From UKL13-2 sp031414695 (lineage in GTDB: Bacteria > Pseudomonadota > Gammaproteobacteria > Burkholderiales > Usitatibacteraceae): a DNA stretch of 25,396 bases. A program made the position numbers and the translations under genes. Location of the stretch: the NCBI GenBank assembly GCA_031414695.1, contig JANNWG010000048.1, forward strand, positions 1 through 25,396, given 5' to 3'. A model generated the notes under the pieces. That model made no database searches. It was not told where the DNA came from and saw only the letters and a program-made list of their open reading frames with translations. This document shows, piece by piece, positions 6,727 through 14,498 of this stretch (positions are counted from its first letter, which is position 1; each line of letters opens with the position of its first letter).

Positions 6727-7788
6727 ATGCCAAACGAAACACCACAAACTGACCTCCTCGGCGATGCCATTTTGACTGACGTGGCTAACGATAAAAAGCT
6801 GCCCACCTTTGATACCAATTCAGCCACGAAATCAATATTACCCGCCGCACCAACAACAGAAATAATTGAGGCTGCCAGCGCTCTCCCCGCGCATATTTAT
6901 TTAGGCACGTCATCTTGGTCATTCGCAGGCTGGGCGGGTTTAGTTTATGCAGGTACTTATACCGAATCGCAACTCGCCAAGAGAGGCCTCAATGCTTATA
7001 GCGCACATCCGCTACTCAATACCGTTAGCCTTGATCGGACATTTTATTCGCCCATCAGCGAGGCAGATTTTGCCGCCTACGCACGCCAAGTGCCGAATGA
7101 CTTTCAATTTATTGTCAAAGCGCCAATGGCCGTTACCTCAAGCTATACGCGTGATGACAAGGGCAACTTTGCAGATAGTCCGAACTACTTAGATGCAAAT
7201 TATGCTGCCGATATGTTTATTGCCCACGCCACGCTTGGTTTAAAAGAAAAAGCTGGCCCCTTGGTTTTTCAATTTCCGCCGCAAGGTAATCGGGTGATTG
7301 CAAATATAGATGCGTTCATCAATCGACTGTATCGTTTTTTAAGCGCGTTGCCACCGGGCATCTGCTACGCCGTTGAAGTGCGCGATCCTGAATTACTCAC
7401 TAGTCGATTTTTTAAATGCTTAGACGCCTCTAATGTACGATTTTGTATTGCTAGCCACGCCAAAATGCCCTCTCCTGCAACGCAAATAATGCTGATGAAT
7501 CAACACTTATCGCCAAACGATTTTATTTGCCGCTGGTCTTTGCACGCCGGCTTCAAGTATGCCGATGCGAAGTCACGCTATTTTCCGTTTAATAAATTAG
7601 TCGATGAGGATGTCGATAGCCGCCGTGCTATTGCCGCCGCTATTTCTTCAGCAACAAATCGAGGGCATAAAAGCTTCACCACCATTAACAATAAAGCAGA
7701 AGGTTCTGCACCTTGGTCAGTGCTCAAACTTGCCGAAGCCGTAAACGACATCAACGACAGCAACAACATCAACGCCGTTAAATCATGA
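6727..7788 (+). CDS. DUF72 domain protein
   Basis: A 353-residue DUF72 (YecE-like) protein with a TIM-barrel fold. The family opening appears at residues 56-77 (IYLGTSSWSFAGWAGLVYAG), preceded by an unusually long, low-complexity N-terminal extension of about 55 residues. Other family segments are the LNTVSLDRTFYSP strand, FQFIVKAPMAVTS, PLVFQFPPQ and CYAVEVRDPELL. The role is unsettled; the fold recalls metal-dependent isomerases or nucleases. The stop overlaps the start of the downstream mtfA-like gene (ATGA at 7785), so the two are translationally coupled. Divergent from the amidohydrolase gene. Confidence 0.85.
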   Translation: MPNETPQTDLLGDAILTDVANDKKLPTFDTNSATKSILPAAPTTEIIEAASALPAHIYLGTSSWSFAGWAGLVYAGTYTESQLAKRGLNAYSAHPLLNTVSLDRTFYSPISEADFAAYARQVPNDFQFIVKAPMAVTSSYTRDDKGNFADSPNYLDANYAADMFIAHATLGLKEKAGPLVFQFPPQGNRVIANIDAFINRLYRFLSALPPGICYAVEVRDPELLTSRFFKCLDASNVRFCIASHAKMPSPATQIMLMNQHLSPNDFICRWSLHAGFKYADAKSRYFPFNKLVDEDVDSRRAIAAAISSATNRGHKSFTTINNKAEGSAPWSVLKLAEAVNDINDSNNINAVKS

Positions 7789-8600
7789 AATTGTTTTTAC
7801 GCAAGCTATTCGCATTCAGCAAAAAACCTATTGCCTTAATTGATGCATCTCTTTGGGCCGCTACCACTCGCCATTACGCATTCATGCGCGGTTTGTCGGC
7901 TGAAGAAAACCGCCGACTGCGTTTAATCGCCTCCGATTTTTTAGCACGCAAAAATATCTTGGGCGCTACGAGCTTAATCATCACCGACAAAATGAAAGTT
8001 GAAATCGCCGCACAAGCGTCGATCTTAGTTCTTGAGCTTGGCGTAAAAGCCTATGACGATTGGTCAGACATCATAATTTACCCAAGCCAATTTATGCCTG
8101 AACGTGAAGTTACCGATGAACTTGGCGTCGTTCACACCACGCAAAATACGCTCGCAGGCGAAGCCTGGCAAGGCGGGCCTGTGGTACTTTCATTTGAAGA
8201 CGTCACTCGCACCGGCACCGCCGCTGCAATTGCTGGCTTTAACGTTGTCATCCACGAATTTGCCCATAAACTTGATATGCAAAATGGCAATGCCAATGGC
8301 TTTCCGCCACTACATAAAGGTATGTCTGAAGTGATTTGGCAGCAAGCGTTTAAGTCCGCCTATTTACAGTTTTGTCAGGCTGTTGACCATGCTGAAGCGC
8401 GTTCAGTTAACGATGGCGGAGCAGCATTAGATGCGCTAAAGATTGATTCCTATGCCAGCGAAAATCCTGCCGAATTTTTTGCTGTTATTTCAGAGGCTTT
8501 TTTTGAGTTGCCACGCGTGGTGAGCGAAACGTTTCCTAGCGTGTACGCGCAGTTAAAATTATTTTATCGGCAAGATCCGTTGAGACGGGTTGAAGGCTGA
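7785..8600 (+). CDS. mtfA: M90-family zinc peptidase, MtfA-like
   Basis: A 271-residue gluzincin-type peptidase of family M90. The zinc site is HEFAH at residues 157-161 (VVIHEFAHKLDMQNG), with a downstream acid in SENPAEFFAVISEAFFE (residues 226-241) as third ligand. In Escherichia coli MtfA titrates the Mlc glucose-PTS repressor; whether Mlc exists in this organism cannot be seen, so the regulatory role is not transferable. The N-terminus lacks a signal peptide, consistent with a cytoplasmic enzyme. It overlaps the preceding DUF72 gene by four bases and is followed by a strong bidirectional terminator. Confidence 0.88.
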   Translation: MKLFLRKLFAFSKKPIALIDASLWAATTRHYAFMRGLSAEENRRLRLIASDFLARKNILGATSLIITDKMKVEIAAQASILVLELGVKAYDDWSDIIIYPSQFMPEREVTDELGVVHTTQNTLAGEAWQGGPVVLSFEDVTRTGTAAAIAGFNVVIHEFAHKLDMQNGNANGFPPLHKGMSEVIWQQAFKSAYLQFCQAVDHAEARSVNDGGAALDALKIDSYASENPAEFFAVISEAFFELPRVVSETFPSVYAQLKLFYRQDPLRRVEG

Positions 8601-8650
8601 GGATTGATAAGTTTGTATTCTGGGAAAGCCAACGCAAAACAACACATAAA

Positions 8651-8677
8651 AAAACCGCCCTGTTGGGCGGTTTTTTC
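8651..8677. terminator. Bidirectional Rho-independent terminator
   Basis: Ten-base stem AAAACCGCCC/GGGCGGTTTT around loop TGTT, with a run of T on the plus side and of A on the other. It separates the convergent mtfA-like gene and the small membrane protein gene and can serve both. Confidence 0.92.
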
Positions 8678-8701
8678 TAAAAACAGCAATCAAACTAAAC
8701 A

Positions 8702-8896
8702 CTATTTCTTCTGAAGAATCGCCGGCTTCGCAGGTGGAAACAAACTATCTTCAACTTTATCGGCGAACAAAACTGTGGGGAAAACAGCAACTGCCAACAC
8801 GATCAAAATCCATTCACACTTCCAACGCTTCAAGTGACCAGTGTAATAAAAGATGATGCAAAGAATAGCGAAAACATAAAATATGGCGAGTAGCAT
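8702..8896 (-). CDS. Small membrane protein, unknown
   Basis: A 64-residue protein with two hydrophobic helices (about residues 2-18 and 28-46) joined by a basic, aromatic turn (YYTGHLKRWKCEW), then a charged tail. I do not recognise a family. The start is supported by AAGGAGCC 7 bases upstream of the ATG (minus strand), and the stop lies just before the shared terminator. Those signals make it a real gene rather than a chance frame. Confidence 0.6.
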   Translation of the reverse strand: MLLAIFYVFAILCIIFYYTGHLKRWKCEWILIVLAVAVFPTVLFADKVEDSLFPPAKPAILQKK

Positions 8897-9038
8897 AGCG
8901 GCTCCTTGTTATGTATTGATGGACTCCCACCCATCATTTGGTGCGTATTTGGAACTTGTGACGAACTTGGGGTAAAACTAACTGCGAAACAATAGCATAT
9001 TTTCGTGCAATTCTATAGATGAAATATGCAGAAAACCT

Positions 9039-9062
9039 AGGCTACGAAAGCCGTTTCAGCCT
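9039..9062 (-). terminator. Probable terminator after glnB
   Basis: On the minus strand, an AGGCT...AGCCT stem continued by GAAA/TTTC with a two-base bulge, then AGGTTTTC. It lies about 18 bases past the glnB stop. Confidence 0.5.
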
Positions 9063-9079
9063 ATTTGCCAGCCCAATCG

Positions 9080-9418
9080 CTAAATCGCATCGTTACCAGA
9101 CTCGCCAGTCCGAATGCGAATAACCTGCTCAGCGGGTAGAACAAAAATCTTACCATCACCGATTTTGCCCGTGCGAGCGGCTTTGATTAGGGCATCAATG
9201 ACCTTATCGACTAAGTCATCATTCACAACAACTTCCACTTTTACTTTCGGCAAAAAATCCACCGTGTATTCCGCGCCGCGATATAGCTCGGTGTGGCCTT
9301 TTTGTCGCCCGAAGCCTTTTACCTCGGTCACGGTTAAGCCAGAACAGCCTAAATTCGTCAACGCTTCACGCACCTCATCAAGTTTGAAAGGCTTAATAAT
9401 GGCTTCGATTTTTTTCAT
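9080..9418 (-). CDS. glnB: Nitrogen regulatory protein P-II
   Basis: A 112-residue P-II signal protein. It reads 2-oxoglutarate, ATP and ADP and controls targets such as glutamine synthetase adenylylation, NtrB and N-acetylglutamate kinase. From the ATG at 9418 it has the exact family length; a start at 9430 would add four residues, but GGAG sits well spaced before 9418. Signatures are IEAIIKPFKLDEVREAL at the N-terminus, VKGFGRQKGHTELYRGAEY with the uridylylation site Tyr51 at the T-loop tip, and TGKIGDGKIFV. It follows nadE by about 48 bases and is probably co-transcribed with it. GlnB rather than GlnK is favoured because no amtB is adjacent. Confidence 0.95.
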   Translation of the reverse strand: MKKIEAIIKPFKLDEVREALTNLGCSGLTVTEVKGFGRQKGHTELYRGAEYTVDFLPKVKVEVVVNDDLVDKVIDALIKAARTGKIGDGKIFVLPAEQVIRIRTGESGNDAI

Positions 9419-9466
9419 TTTTTTCTCCATTTAAGTCAGTACTCAATACTAAGCTATTTTGTGAAA

Positions 9467-11074
9467 TTACTGCGCCCAATATTTAGACGTAATCGGATAG
9501 CGCCAATCTTTACCAAAACTACGCTGGGTAATCTTGACGCCAACGGGACTTTGGCGGCGCTTATATTCATTGATTTTTAGCAGTCTTGTGACGCGCGTGA
9601 CATCGGCATCTTTGTAACCCATCGCGACTATCTCACTTGGCGCTCGATCTTGCTCCATAAATAACTCAACAATATCATCGAGTATGGCGTAGTCAGGTAA
9701 CGAGTCTTGATCTTTTTGATCATCCCGCAGCTCCGCTGATGGTGGGCGTGTAATCACGCGCTCTGGTATGACTAATGATTGCGCGTTGCGCCAATGGCAT
9801 AGCTGATAAACAAGCGTTTTAGAGACATCTTTCAAAATCGCATAGCCGCCCGCCATATCACCATAAAGCGTTGAGTAGCCCACCGCCATTTCGCTTTTAT
9901 TCCCGGTTGTGACTACCATCGCGCCAAATTTATTGGAGAGTGCCATTAAGGTAGTGCCACGCACGCGCGCTTGAATGTTTTCTTCAGTCGTATCGGCGGG
10001 TTTGCCTTCAAAGGCGCTCGCCAGTTGCGTCTTGAACGACTCAAACATGGGCGTAATCATGATTTCTGAATATTTTATGCCTTGAATTTTTGCCATTTCA
10101 CGTGCGTCATCCAACGAAATTTGTGCGGTATAAACCGACGGCATCATCACCGCTTCAACGCGTGCAGCACCGAGCGCATCAACCGCAATAGCCAAGGTCA
10201 AGGCTGAATCAACACCACCCGATAAGCCAAGCAATACACCGGGGAAATTATTTTTATTCACATAATCTCTGAGGGCTACGACCAATGCACGATAGACACT
10301 TGCCTCCTCACTTAGGCTGGGGTGGACTTCACCTGTAATTTCACCTTTACTAAAGTCAACAATATCAAGCGTCTCCGTAAATTCACGCGCCTGATAGCCA
10401 ACACGCCCGTCTTGATTTATCGCGAACGAGGCACCATCAAACACCAATTCATCTTGCCCACCTACGCAGTGTACATAGAGCATGGGTATCTTGGTTTCGT
10501 TGACACGCGAACGCACCACGTCATAGCGTGTTTTGAGTTTATTGATGTCATACGGCGAGGCATTGGGTACAACAATAATGTCAGCGCCCGCCGCAACTGT
10601 TGCCGCTACTGGTTCTGGGAACCAGACATCTTCACAAATTAGCACACCGATATTGACGCCATTAAGTTGAAACACAAATGGTTCGTGGCCCGTTTCAAAA
10701 TAACGTTTTTCATCAAACACTTGATAGTTTGGTAAACACTGTTTTAAGTAGGTGTGCACAATCTTGCCATCACGAATGAGGGACGCGGCATTGTATAAGT
10801 GGTTGTCAGCCGCCACATGCGGATGACCGACAATCATCGCAATATTAAGTGCCGCTAGACGCGCACAAAGAGAGTGCAATGCGCTGGCGCAACTTGCTCG
10901 AAAATCATGCCGAAACAATAAATCTTCCGGTGGATAGCCGCAGAGTGCTAACTCTGGCGTCACGATTAACGTCGCCCCTTGGTGTGAGGCATTCGTTGCC
11001 GCGTCAATCAGCTTATCGACATTGCCTTTCAAATCGCCAAGCATAAAATTCGCCTGTGCTATTGCAATCTTCAT
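9467..11074 (-). CDS. nadE: Glutamine-dependent NAD+ synthetase
   Basis: Amidates nicotinic acid adenine dinucleotide to NAD+, drawing ammonia from glutamine. The N-terminal nitrilase-type glutaminase domain shows the triad Glu41 (TPELALCGYPPEDL), Lys111 (YLKQCLPN) and Cys147 (LICEDVWFPEP). The C-terminal synthetase domain has the ATP-pyrophosphatase loop LGLSGGVDSALT near residue 283 and TTGNKSEMAVGYSTLYGDMAGG. From ATG at 11074 it is 535 residues, normal for this two-domain form; a frame start ten codons upstream (11104) is less likely because MKIAIAQANF is the usual N-terminus and AGAGAAG precedes it. It lies just upstream of glnB. Confidence 0.95.
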   Translation of the reverse strand: MKIAIAQANFMLGDLKGNVDKLIDAATNASHQGATLIVTPELALCGYPPEDLLFRHDFRASCASALHSLCARLAALNIAMIVGHPHVAADNHLYNAASLIRDGKIVHTYLKQCLPNYQVFDEKRYFETGHEPFVFQLNGVNIGVLICEDVWFPEPVAATVAAGADIIVVPNASPYDINKLKTRYDVVRSRVNETKIPMLYVHCVGGQDELVFDGASFAINQDGRVGYQAREFTETLDIVDFSKGEITGEVHPSLSEEASVYRALVVALRDYVNKNNFPGVLLGLSGGVDSALTLAIAVDALGAARVEAVMMPSVYTAQISLDDAREMAKIQGIKYSEIMITPMFESFKTQLASAFEGKPADTTEENIQARVRGTTLMALSNKFGAMVVTTGNKSEMAVGYSTLYGDMAGGYAILKDVSKTLVYQLCHWRNAQSLVIPERVITRPPSAELRDDQKDQDSLPDYAILDDIVELFMEQDRAPSEIVAMGYKDADVTRVTRLLKINEYKRRQSPVGVKITQRSFGKDWRYPITSKYWAQ

Positions 11075-11125
11075 TGCTTCTCTTTCAATGGTGTATTTAG
11101 TCATGATTATCGTTGAAAATAACGC

Positions 11126-12268
11126 ATGTCAAAAACTACTCTTCGCGTCACCGATAACCTCAACGATATTCCTGCCGCACAATGGGATGCACTTACAGAT
11201 GGTAATCCGACCTTAAAACACGCTTGGCTGCAATCGCTCATTGACGCTGGCTGCACCACAGCTGCGACTGGCTGGCTGCCTCAGTTTATTTTGTTATCCC
11301 GCGAAATTGATGGCATGACTTCACTTGTCGGCGCGGTACCGCTTTATATGAAAAGCCATAGCTACGGTGAGTATGTATTTGATTGGGCGTGGGCAGAGGC
11401 CTATCATCGCGCCAACATGGATTACTACCCAAAGTTACTCTGTGCGATTCCGTTTACGCCTTGTAGCGGCGCGCGGATGTTAGCGTTGAATGCCACTGAT
11501 CAGGCGATATTAATTGATGCGCTAATTGATATTGCTAACAATAGTGATGTGTCTTCACTGCATGTGCTATTCGCCACCGATGCTGAAAACGCCATCTTTG
11601 CCGAAAAGGGCTTGATGGCAAGACATGCTGTGCAGTTTCATTGGCAAAACGACGGCTACACTTCGTTTGAGGATTTTTTAACGCGCATGAATCACGATAA
11701 GCGCAAAAAAATTCGTCAGGAGCGCAAATCGGTAACGAATGCTGGCGTGACTTTTCAACAAAAAGTTGGCCGCGATATTACCGGTGCGGATTGGGATTTT
11801 TTCGCGCAATGTTATGAAGGTACGTATCGCGCACATCGCTCCACGCCATATTTGAATCGCGCATTTTTTGGCTATATCGGCGAAAAGATGCCGGACAATA
11901 TTTTGCTCGTTGTCGCCTCAAAAAATGGTGCGCCAATCGCGGTGAGCCTTAATTTATTTAGCGACACTACACTTTACGGTCGCTACTGGGGAACAACTGA
12001 ATTCATTTCAGGCTTGCACTTTGAAACCTGCTATTACCAAACGCTCGAATTTTGTATCGCGCGCGGCATAGCGGTATTTGAAGGCGGCGCGCAAGGCGAA
12101 CATAAACTCGCGCGCGGCTTTAAGCCTGTGGCCTGCCAATCCGCACACTGGATAAAAGACCCACGCTTCAAAAATGCAGTCAGTGAATTTCTACGCCGCG
12201 AATCCAGCGGCATTGACCGCTATGTCGATGAATTGAGTGAGCATGCGCCGTTTAAACGGATGGAATAG
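11126..12268 (+). CDS. FemAB-like acyltransferase (COG3146, GNAT-fold)
   Basis: A 380-residue protein of the family often annotated as peptidoglycan biosynthesis/recognition protein, with tandem GNAT folds like FemAB. Visible landmarks are the opening IPAAQWDAL...NPTLKHAWLQSL, the segment YGEYVFDWAWAEAYHRA, the basic motif HDKRKKIRQERKS (about residues 189-201), and the C-terminal YGRYWGTTEFISGLHFETCYYQ and FEGGAQGEHKLARGFKPV. The acyl donor and acceptor are unknown; aminoacyl-tRNA or acyl-CoA is possible. Divergent from nadE, with about 50 bases between starts. A GGGCA/TGCCC hairpin follows at about 12284-12302 but lacks a T-run. Confidence 0.85.
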   Translation: MSKTTLRVTDNLNDIPAAQWDALTDGNPTLKHAWLQSLIDAGCTTAATGWLPQFILLSREIDGMTSLVGAVPLYMKSHSYGEYVFDWAWAEAYHRANMDYYPKLLCAIPFTPCSGARMLALNATDQAILIDALIDIANNSDVSSLHVLFATDAENAIFAEKGLMARHAVQFHWQNDGYTSFEDFLTRMNHDKRKKIRQERKSVTNAGVTFQQKVGRDITGADWDFFAQCYEGTYRAHRSTPYLNRAFFGYIGEKMPDNILLVVASKNGAPIAVSLNLFSDTTLYGRYWGTTEFISGLHFETCYYQTLEFCIARGIAVFEGGAQGEHKLARGFKPVACQSAHWIKDPRFKNAVSEFLRRESSGIDRYVDELSEHAPFKRME

Positions 12269-12331
12269 TGTGCGGTTATGTTGGGCAGATGAAGCTTGCC
12301 CGTACACACCCTGCTATCACAGGAGTATTAG

Positions 12332-12550
12332 GCGGATTCAATTTTTAATGATGTCATATCTCATTTTTTCTTGCCGTTAATAAAGGAATTCAATCAAATC
12401 GACGCTGAACACTTTGGTTCGAGAATTGCCTAGGCATCCGACCGGCTACCTTACGAACGCCGTCGTGATTTGATCAAACAGCCGCCGCGCCGCGCTCCGC
12501 AGACGAGCAAGCCAAGAACTAGACTTGGCATCGTTGGCAACATGGCCTAA
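12332..12550 (+). pseudogene. Possible gene remnant in intergenic region
   Basis: In the 355-base gap before the hydrolase, one frame reads DSIFNDVISHFFLPLIKEFN, then QIDAEHFGSRIA, a TAG, then ASDRLPYERRRDLIKQPPRR and on to TAA at 12550. The composition is protein-like and only one stop interrupts it. I do not recognise a family, there is no start codon with a ribosome site, and chance cannot be excluded. Confidence 0.25.
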
Positions 12551-12623
12551 AATCTCCCTTATACAGTGACGAGTAAGCATTATTTCTGCTTATCGCATCA
12601 TTCGTCTAATCGGATTCTTAAAT

Positions 12624-13427
12624 ATGTCACTTCACTATATCAATGTGGCCGACGCACGGCTCGAAGTGGAAGTACATGGCACGTCAGGCGCTCCCGTGCT
12701 GTTCCTGCATGGGTTCCCAATGAACCGCCATATCTGGGATGCAATCACGGCCGACATGTCGCAAGACCACATCTGCATCTTGCCAGATCTGCGTCTTTTT
12801 GGCGGCAGCGTCAGCAAGAGTGATCGTCTTACATTTGACATTCTTTCGCGGGATATCGCCGATGTGCTGGTGGGGCTCGACATCCAAGCCGCGCATGTGG
12901 TTGGCATTTCGTTGGGCGGCATGATCGCCATGCACTTTGCCGCGCATTACGGCCCCCGGGTGACGTCCCTCGCGCTGATGCATGCAGAGGCAACCGCGGA
13001 GGCGGATGTCGACAAGGCCCGGCGCAACACAATGATCGCCGAGATTGAATCCGGTGGTAGAGAAACATTTATAACTGGTTTCGCGCCGCGGCTTTTTTGC
13101 ACGCAAAGAAACTCTGAAACAATTGCCCAGCTCATGGCAATCATGCACACCACCACCGACAAAGGCATCCTGGCCGGTCTGCGCCTGTTGCGTGATCGCC
13201 CTGATTTATCACAATTTGTGGCTGATGTTCGTGCCAGAACACTGGTTGTCGCTGGCGGACAGGATCAAAGCTCCCCCGTTGACCTTTTGGCAAACTTGGC
13301 ATCGGCCTTGCCGGATGGCCGTCTGCATGTAATCGAAACCGCAGGACACATGTCAGTGATGGAGAAGCCCGAACACGTCGGCAGACTCTTGAAGCGTTGG
13401 ATATCGCGAGATTATCCGAATGTCTGA
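12624..13427 (+). CDS. Alpha/beta hydrolase
   Basis: A 267-residue alpha/beta-hydrolase-fold enzyme. Catalytic triad by motif: nucleophile Ser96 in VVGISLGGM, acid Asp214 in VAGGQDQSSP, and His242 in ETAGHMS. The oxyanion region is FLHGFPMNRHIWD (residues 27-39). Substrate class (ester, lactone or similar) is not readable; 3-oxoadipate enol-lactonase-like and generic esterases share this layout. The gene is GC-richer than its neighbours, with long spurious frames in all registers, and has 330-355 empty bases on each side, which suggests acquisition by transfer. Confidence 0.85.
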   Translation: MSLHYINVADARLEVEVHGTSGAPVLFLHGFPMNRHIWDAITADMSQDHICILPDLRLFGGSVSKSDRLTFDILSRDIADVLVGLDIQAAHVVGISLGGMIAMHFAAHYGPRVTSLALMHAEATAEADVDKARRNTMIAEIESGGRETFITGFAPRLFCTQRNSETIAQLMAIMHTTTDKGILAGLRLLRDRPDLSQFVADVRARTLVVAGGQDQSSPVDLLANLASALPDGRLHVIETAGHMSVMEKPEHVGRLLKRWISRDYPNV

Positions 13428-13757
13428 AACGAGACACGAAATCAACTGTGTTATGGGCTCAAAGGGGCGTCGTCATTGTGGTTGAAGGATTATTAACTTA
13501 CTTTTATTGGCGGGCGTTTTGAGAAAAAAATGGCTGAAGATGATTGTGGATATTAGTTAAATGGAGTCTGGCTCCGGTTTTCTTGATCCCGTTTTTCCAT
13601 AAAAGTTTGTAATTGCTATGCGCGTAGGCAGGTTTAAACCTTTGCTTAAAAAAATAAACAAATTATGTACAGATAAAAACAGCCCACCATACGATACTGT
13701 CTGATAAAACCGCCTATTACCACTTCCATCAATTTACGCAACATGAAATAATGATTT
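13428..13757. other. Intergenic region, no gene seen
   Basis: 330 bases, AT-richer toward the right, with no reading frame, RNA or clear terminator that I can support. Its right end must contain the promoter for the BrnT-like toxin gene. Confidence 0.5.
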
Positions 13758-14030
13758 ATGGAATTTGAACACGACAACGCCAAAGCAGCCATCAATCTCA
13801 AGAAACACAGTGTCAGCTTTGAAGAAGCTGCATCCGTTTTTGAAGACCCAATGGCTTACACGTTTGCAGATCCAGATCACTCGATTGGTGAAGAACGTTG
13901 GCTAATGTTTGGCACATCGCGGATGTCACATATTCTTGCTGTTATTTTCACGTACAGACGGAGCAAATATCGCATCATTAGTGCACGGCGCGCAACACGA
14001 CATGAAAGGAAAACCTATGAAGAAGGCTGA
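13758..14030 (+). CDS. brnT: BrnT-family toxin
   Basis: A 90-residue protein of the BrnT toxin family, small ribonucleases with a RelE-like fold from type II toxin-antitoxin systems. Family signatures are the opening FEHDNAKAAINLKKHSVSFEEAASVF, then DPDHSIGEERWLMFGTS, and the C-terminal YRIISARRATRHERKTYEE with the conserved RR and Glu. All usual segments are present, so it looks intact. Its last 14 bases overlap the start of the next small gene, the usual toxin-first order of brnTA. The partner is not a typical BrnA. Confidence 0.88.
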   Translation: MEFEHDNAKAAINLKKHSVSFEEAASVFEDPMAYTFADPDHSIGEERWLMFGTSRMSHILAVIFTYRRSKYRIISARRATRHERKTYEEG

Positions 14031-14265
14031 AGAAATGCGTACAGAATATCGCCGCGAAGAGCTTGGCAAAGGCGTTCGCGGCAAGCACTTTGCGGAATTC
14101 AAGAAAGGCAGCAACCTTGTTTTGCTCACACCTGAGCTATCAAAAATATTTCCAACAAATGAAGCGGTAAACAACGCTTTAAGTTCATTGGTAGGTGTTG
14201 CGCTATCTGCGACTGAACTTACATCTAGTGCGGGTAGTCGCGTAACGAAGCGTCGGGCGGCTTAA
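14017..14265 (+). CDS. Putative antitoxin partner of BrnT
   Basis: An 82-residue basic protein starting at ATG 14017, preceded by GAAAGGA at good spacing. A longer frame in the same register begins at 13909, but its extra residues are out-of-frame toxin sequence. The core reads MRTEYRREELGKGVRGKHF, then FKKGSNLVLLTPELSKIFPTNEAVNNAL. It lacks the C-terminal ribbon-helix-helix pattern expected of BrnA, but the overlap with brnT and size fit an antitoxin. I recall similar small proteins beside other toxins, without an assigned function. Role is inferred from position only. Confidence 0.65.
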   Translation: MKKAEEMRTEYRREELGKGVRGKHFAEFKKGSNLVLLTPELSKIFPTNEAVNNALSSLVGVALSATELTSSAGSRVTKRRAA

Positions 14266-14320
14266 AGAATGAGCTACGGGCTAGCATAAAGCATGCTCAC
14301 CCTGCACGATAGTCAGGGCA

Positions 14321-14461
14321 TCAACGGAGTAAGTCGACGCCTAGCCAGTGTAAGTAGCTTTGATATTCTTCTTCACCCATAAAACATGCTTCGCGGTTGT
14401 GGCCGCGCTGGACAATGTGCAGGGGTACGTTATCTATTTCGATGCGTGGGCGACGGGCCAT
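14321..14461 (-). pseudogene. 5' fragment of Y1 (RAYT-like) transposase
   Basis: On the minus strand an ATG at 14461 opens a 46-codon frame reading MARRPRIEIDNVPLHIVQRG, then HNREACFMGEEEYQSYLHWL, then VDLLR and stop. It matches residues 1-41 of the intact transposase at 16900-17631 almost residue for residue, then homology ends. The HUH and tyrosine motifs are lost. Its upstream repeat (14480-14497) sits about 26 bases before the ATG, the same spacing as in the intact element. Confidence 0.85.
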
Positions 14462-14479
14462 GGAAAGACGCTAGCACAG

Positions 14480-14497
14480 AATAATCGACGCTGACCC
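14480..14497 (-). repeat. GGGTCAG repeat upstream of the truncated transposase
   Basis: Minus-strand reading GGGTCAGCGTCGATTATT, matching the plus-strand solo copy at 18303-18324 (one changed base) and the inverted repeats of the intact Y1 element. The outer part, expected to read ATCAAA, is missing because the IS4-family element abuts it. Confidence 0.75.
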
Positions 14498-14498
14498 A

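Noticed and set aside
12284..12302. Terminator after the FemAB-like gene
   Set aside because: The GGGCA/TGCCC hairpin has no T-run, so it was not listed as a terminator.
12635..13437. Several minus-strand and alternate plus-strand frames over the alpha/beta hydrolase
   Set aside because: Shadows caused by the high GC of the gene; the hydrolase frame has the full catalytic triad and family motifs.
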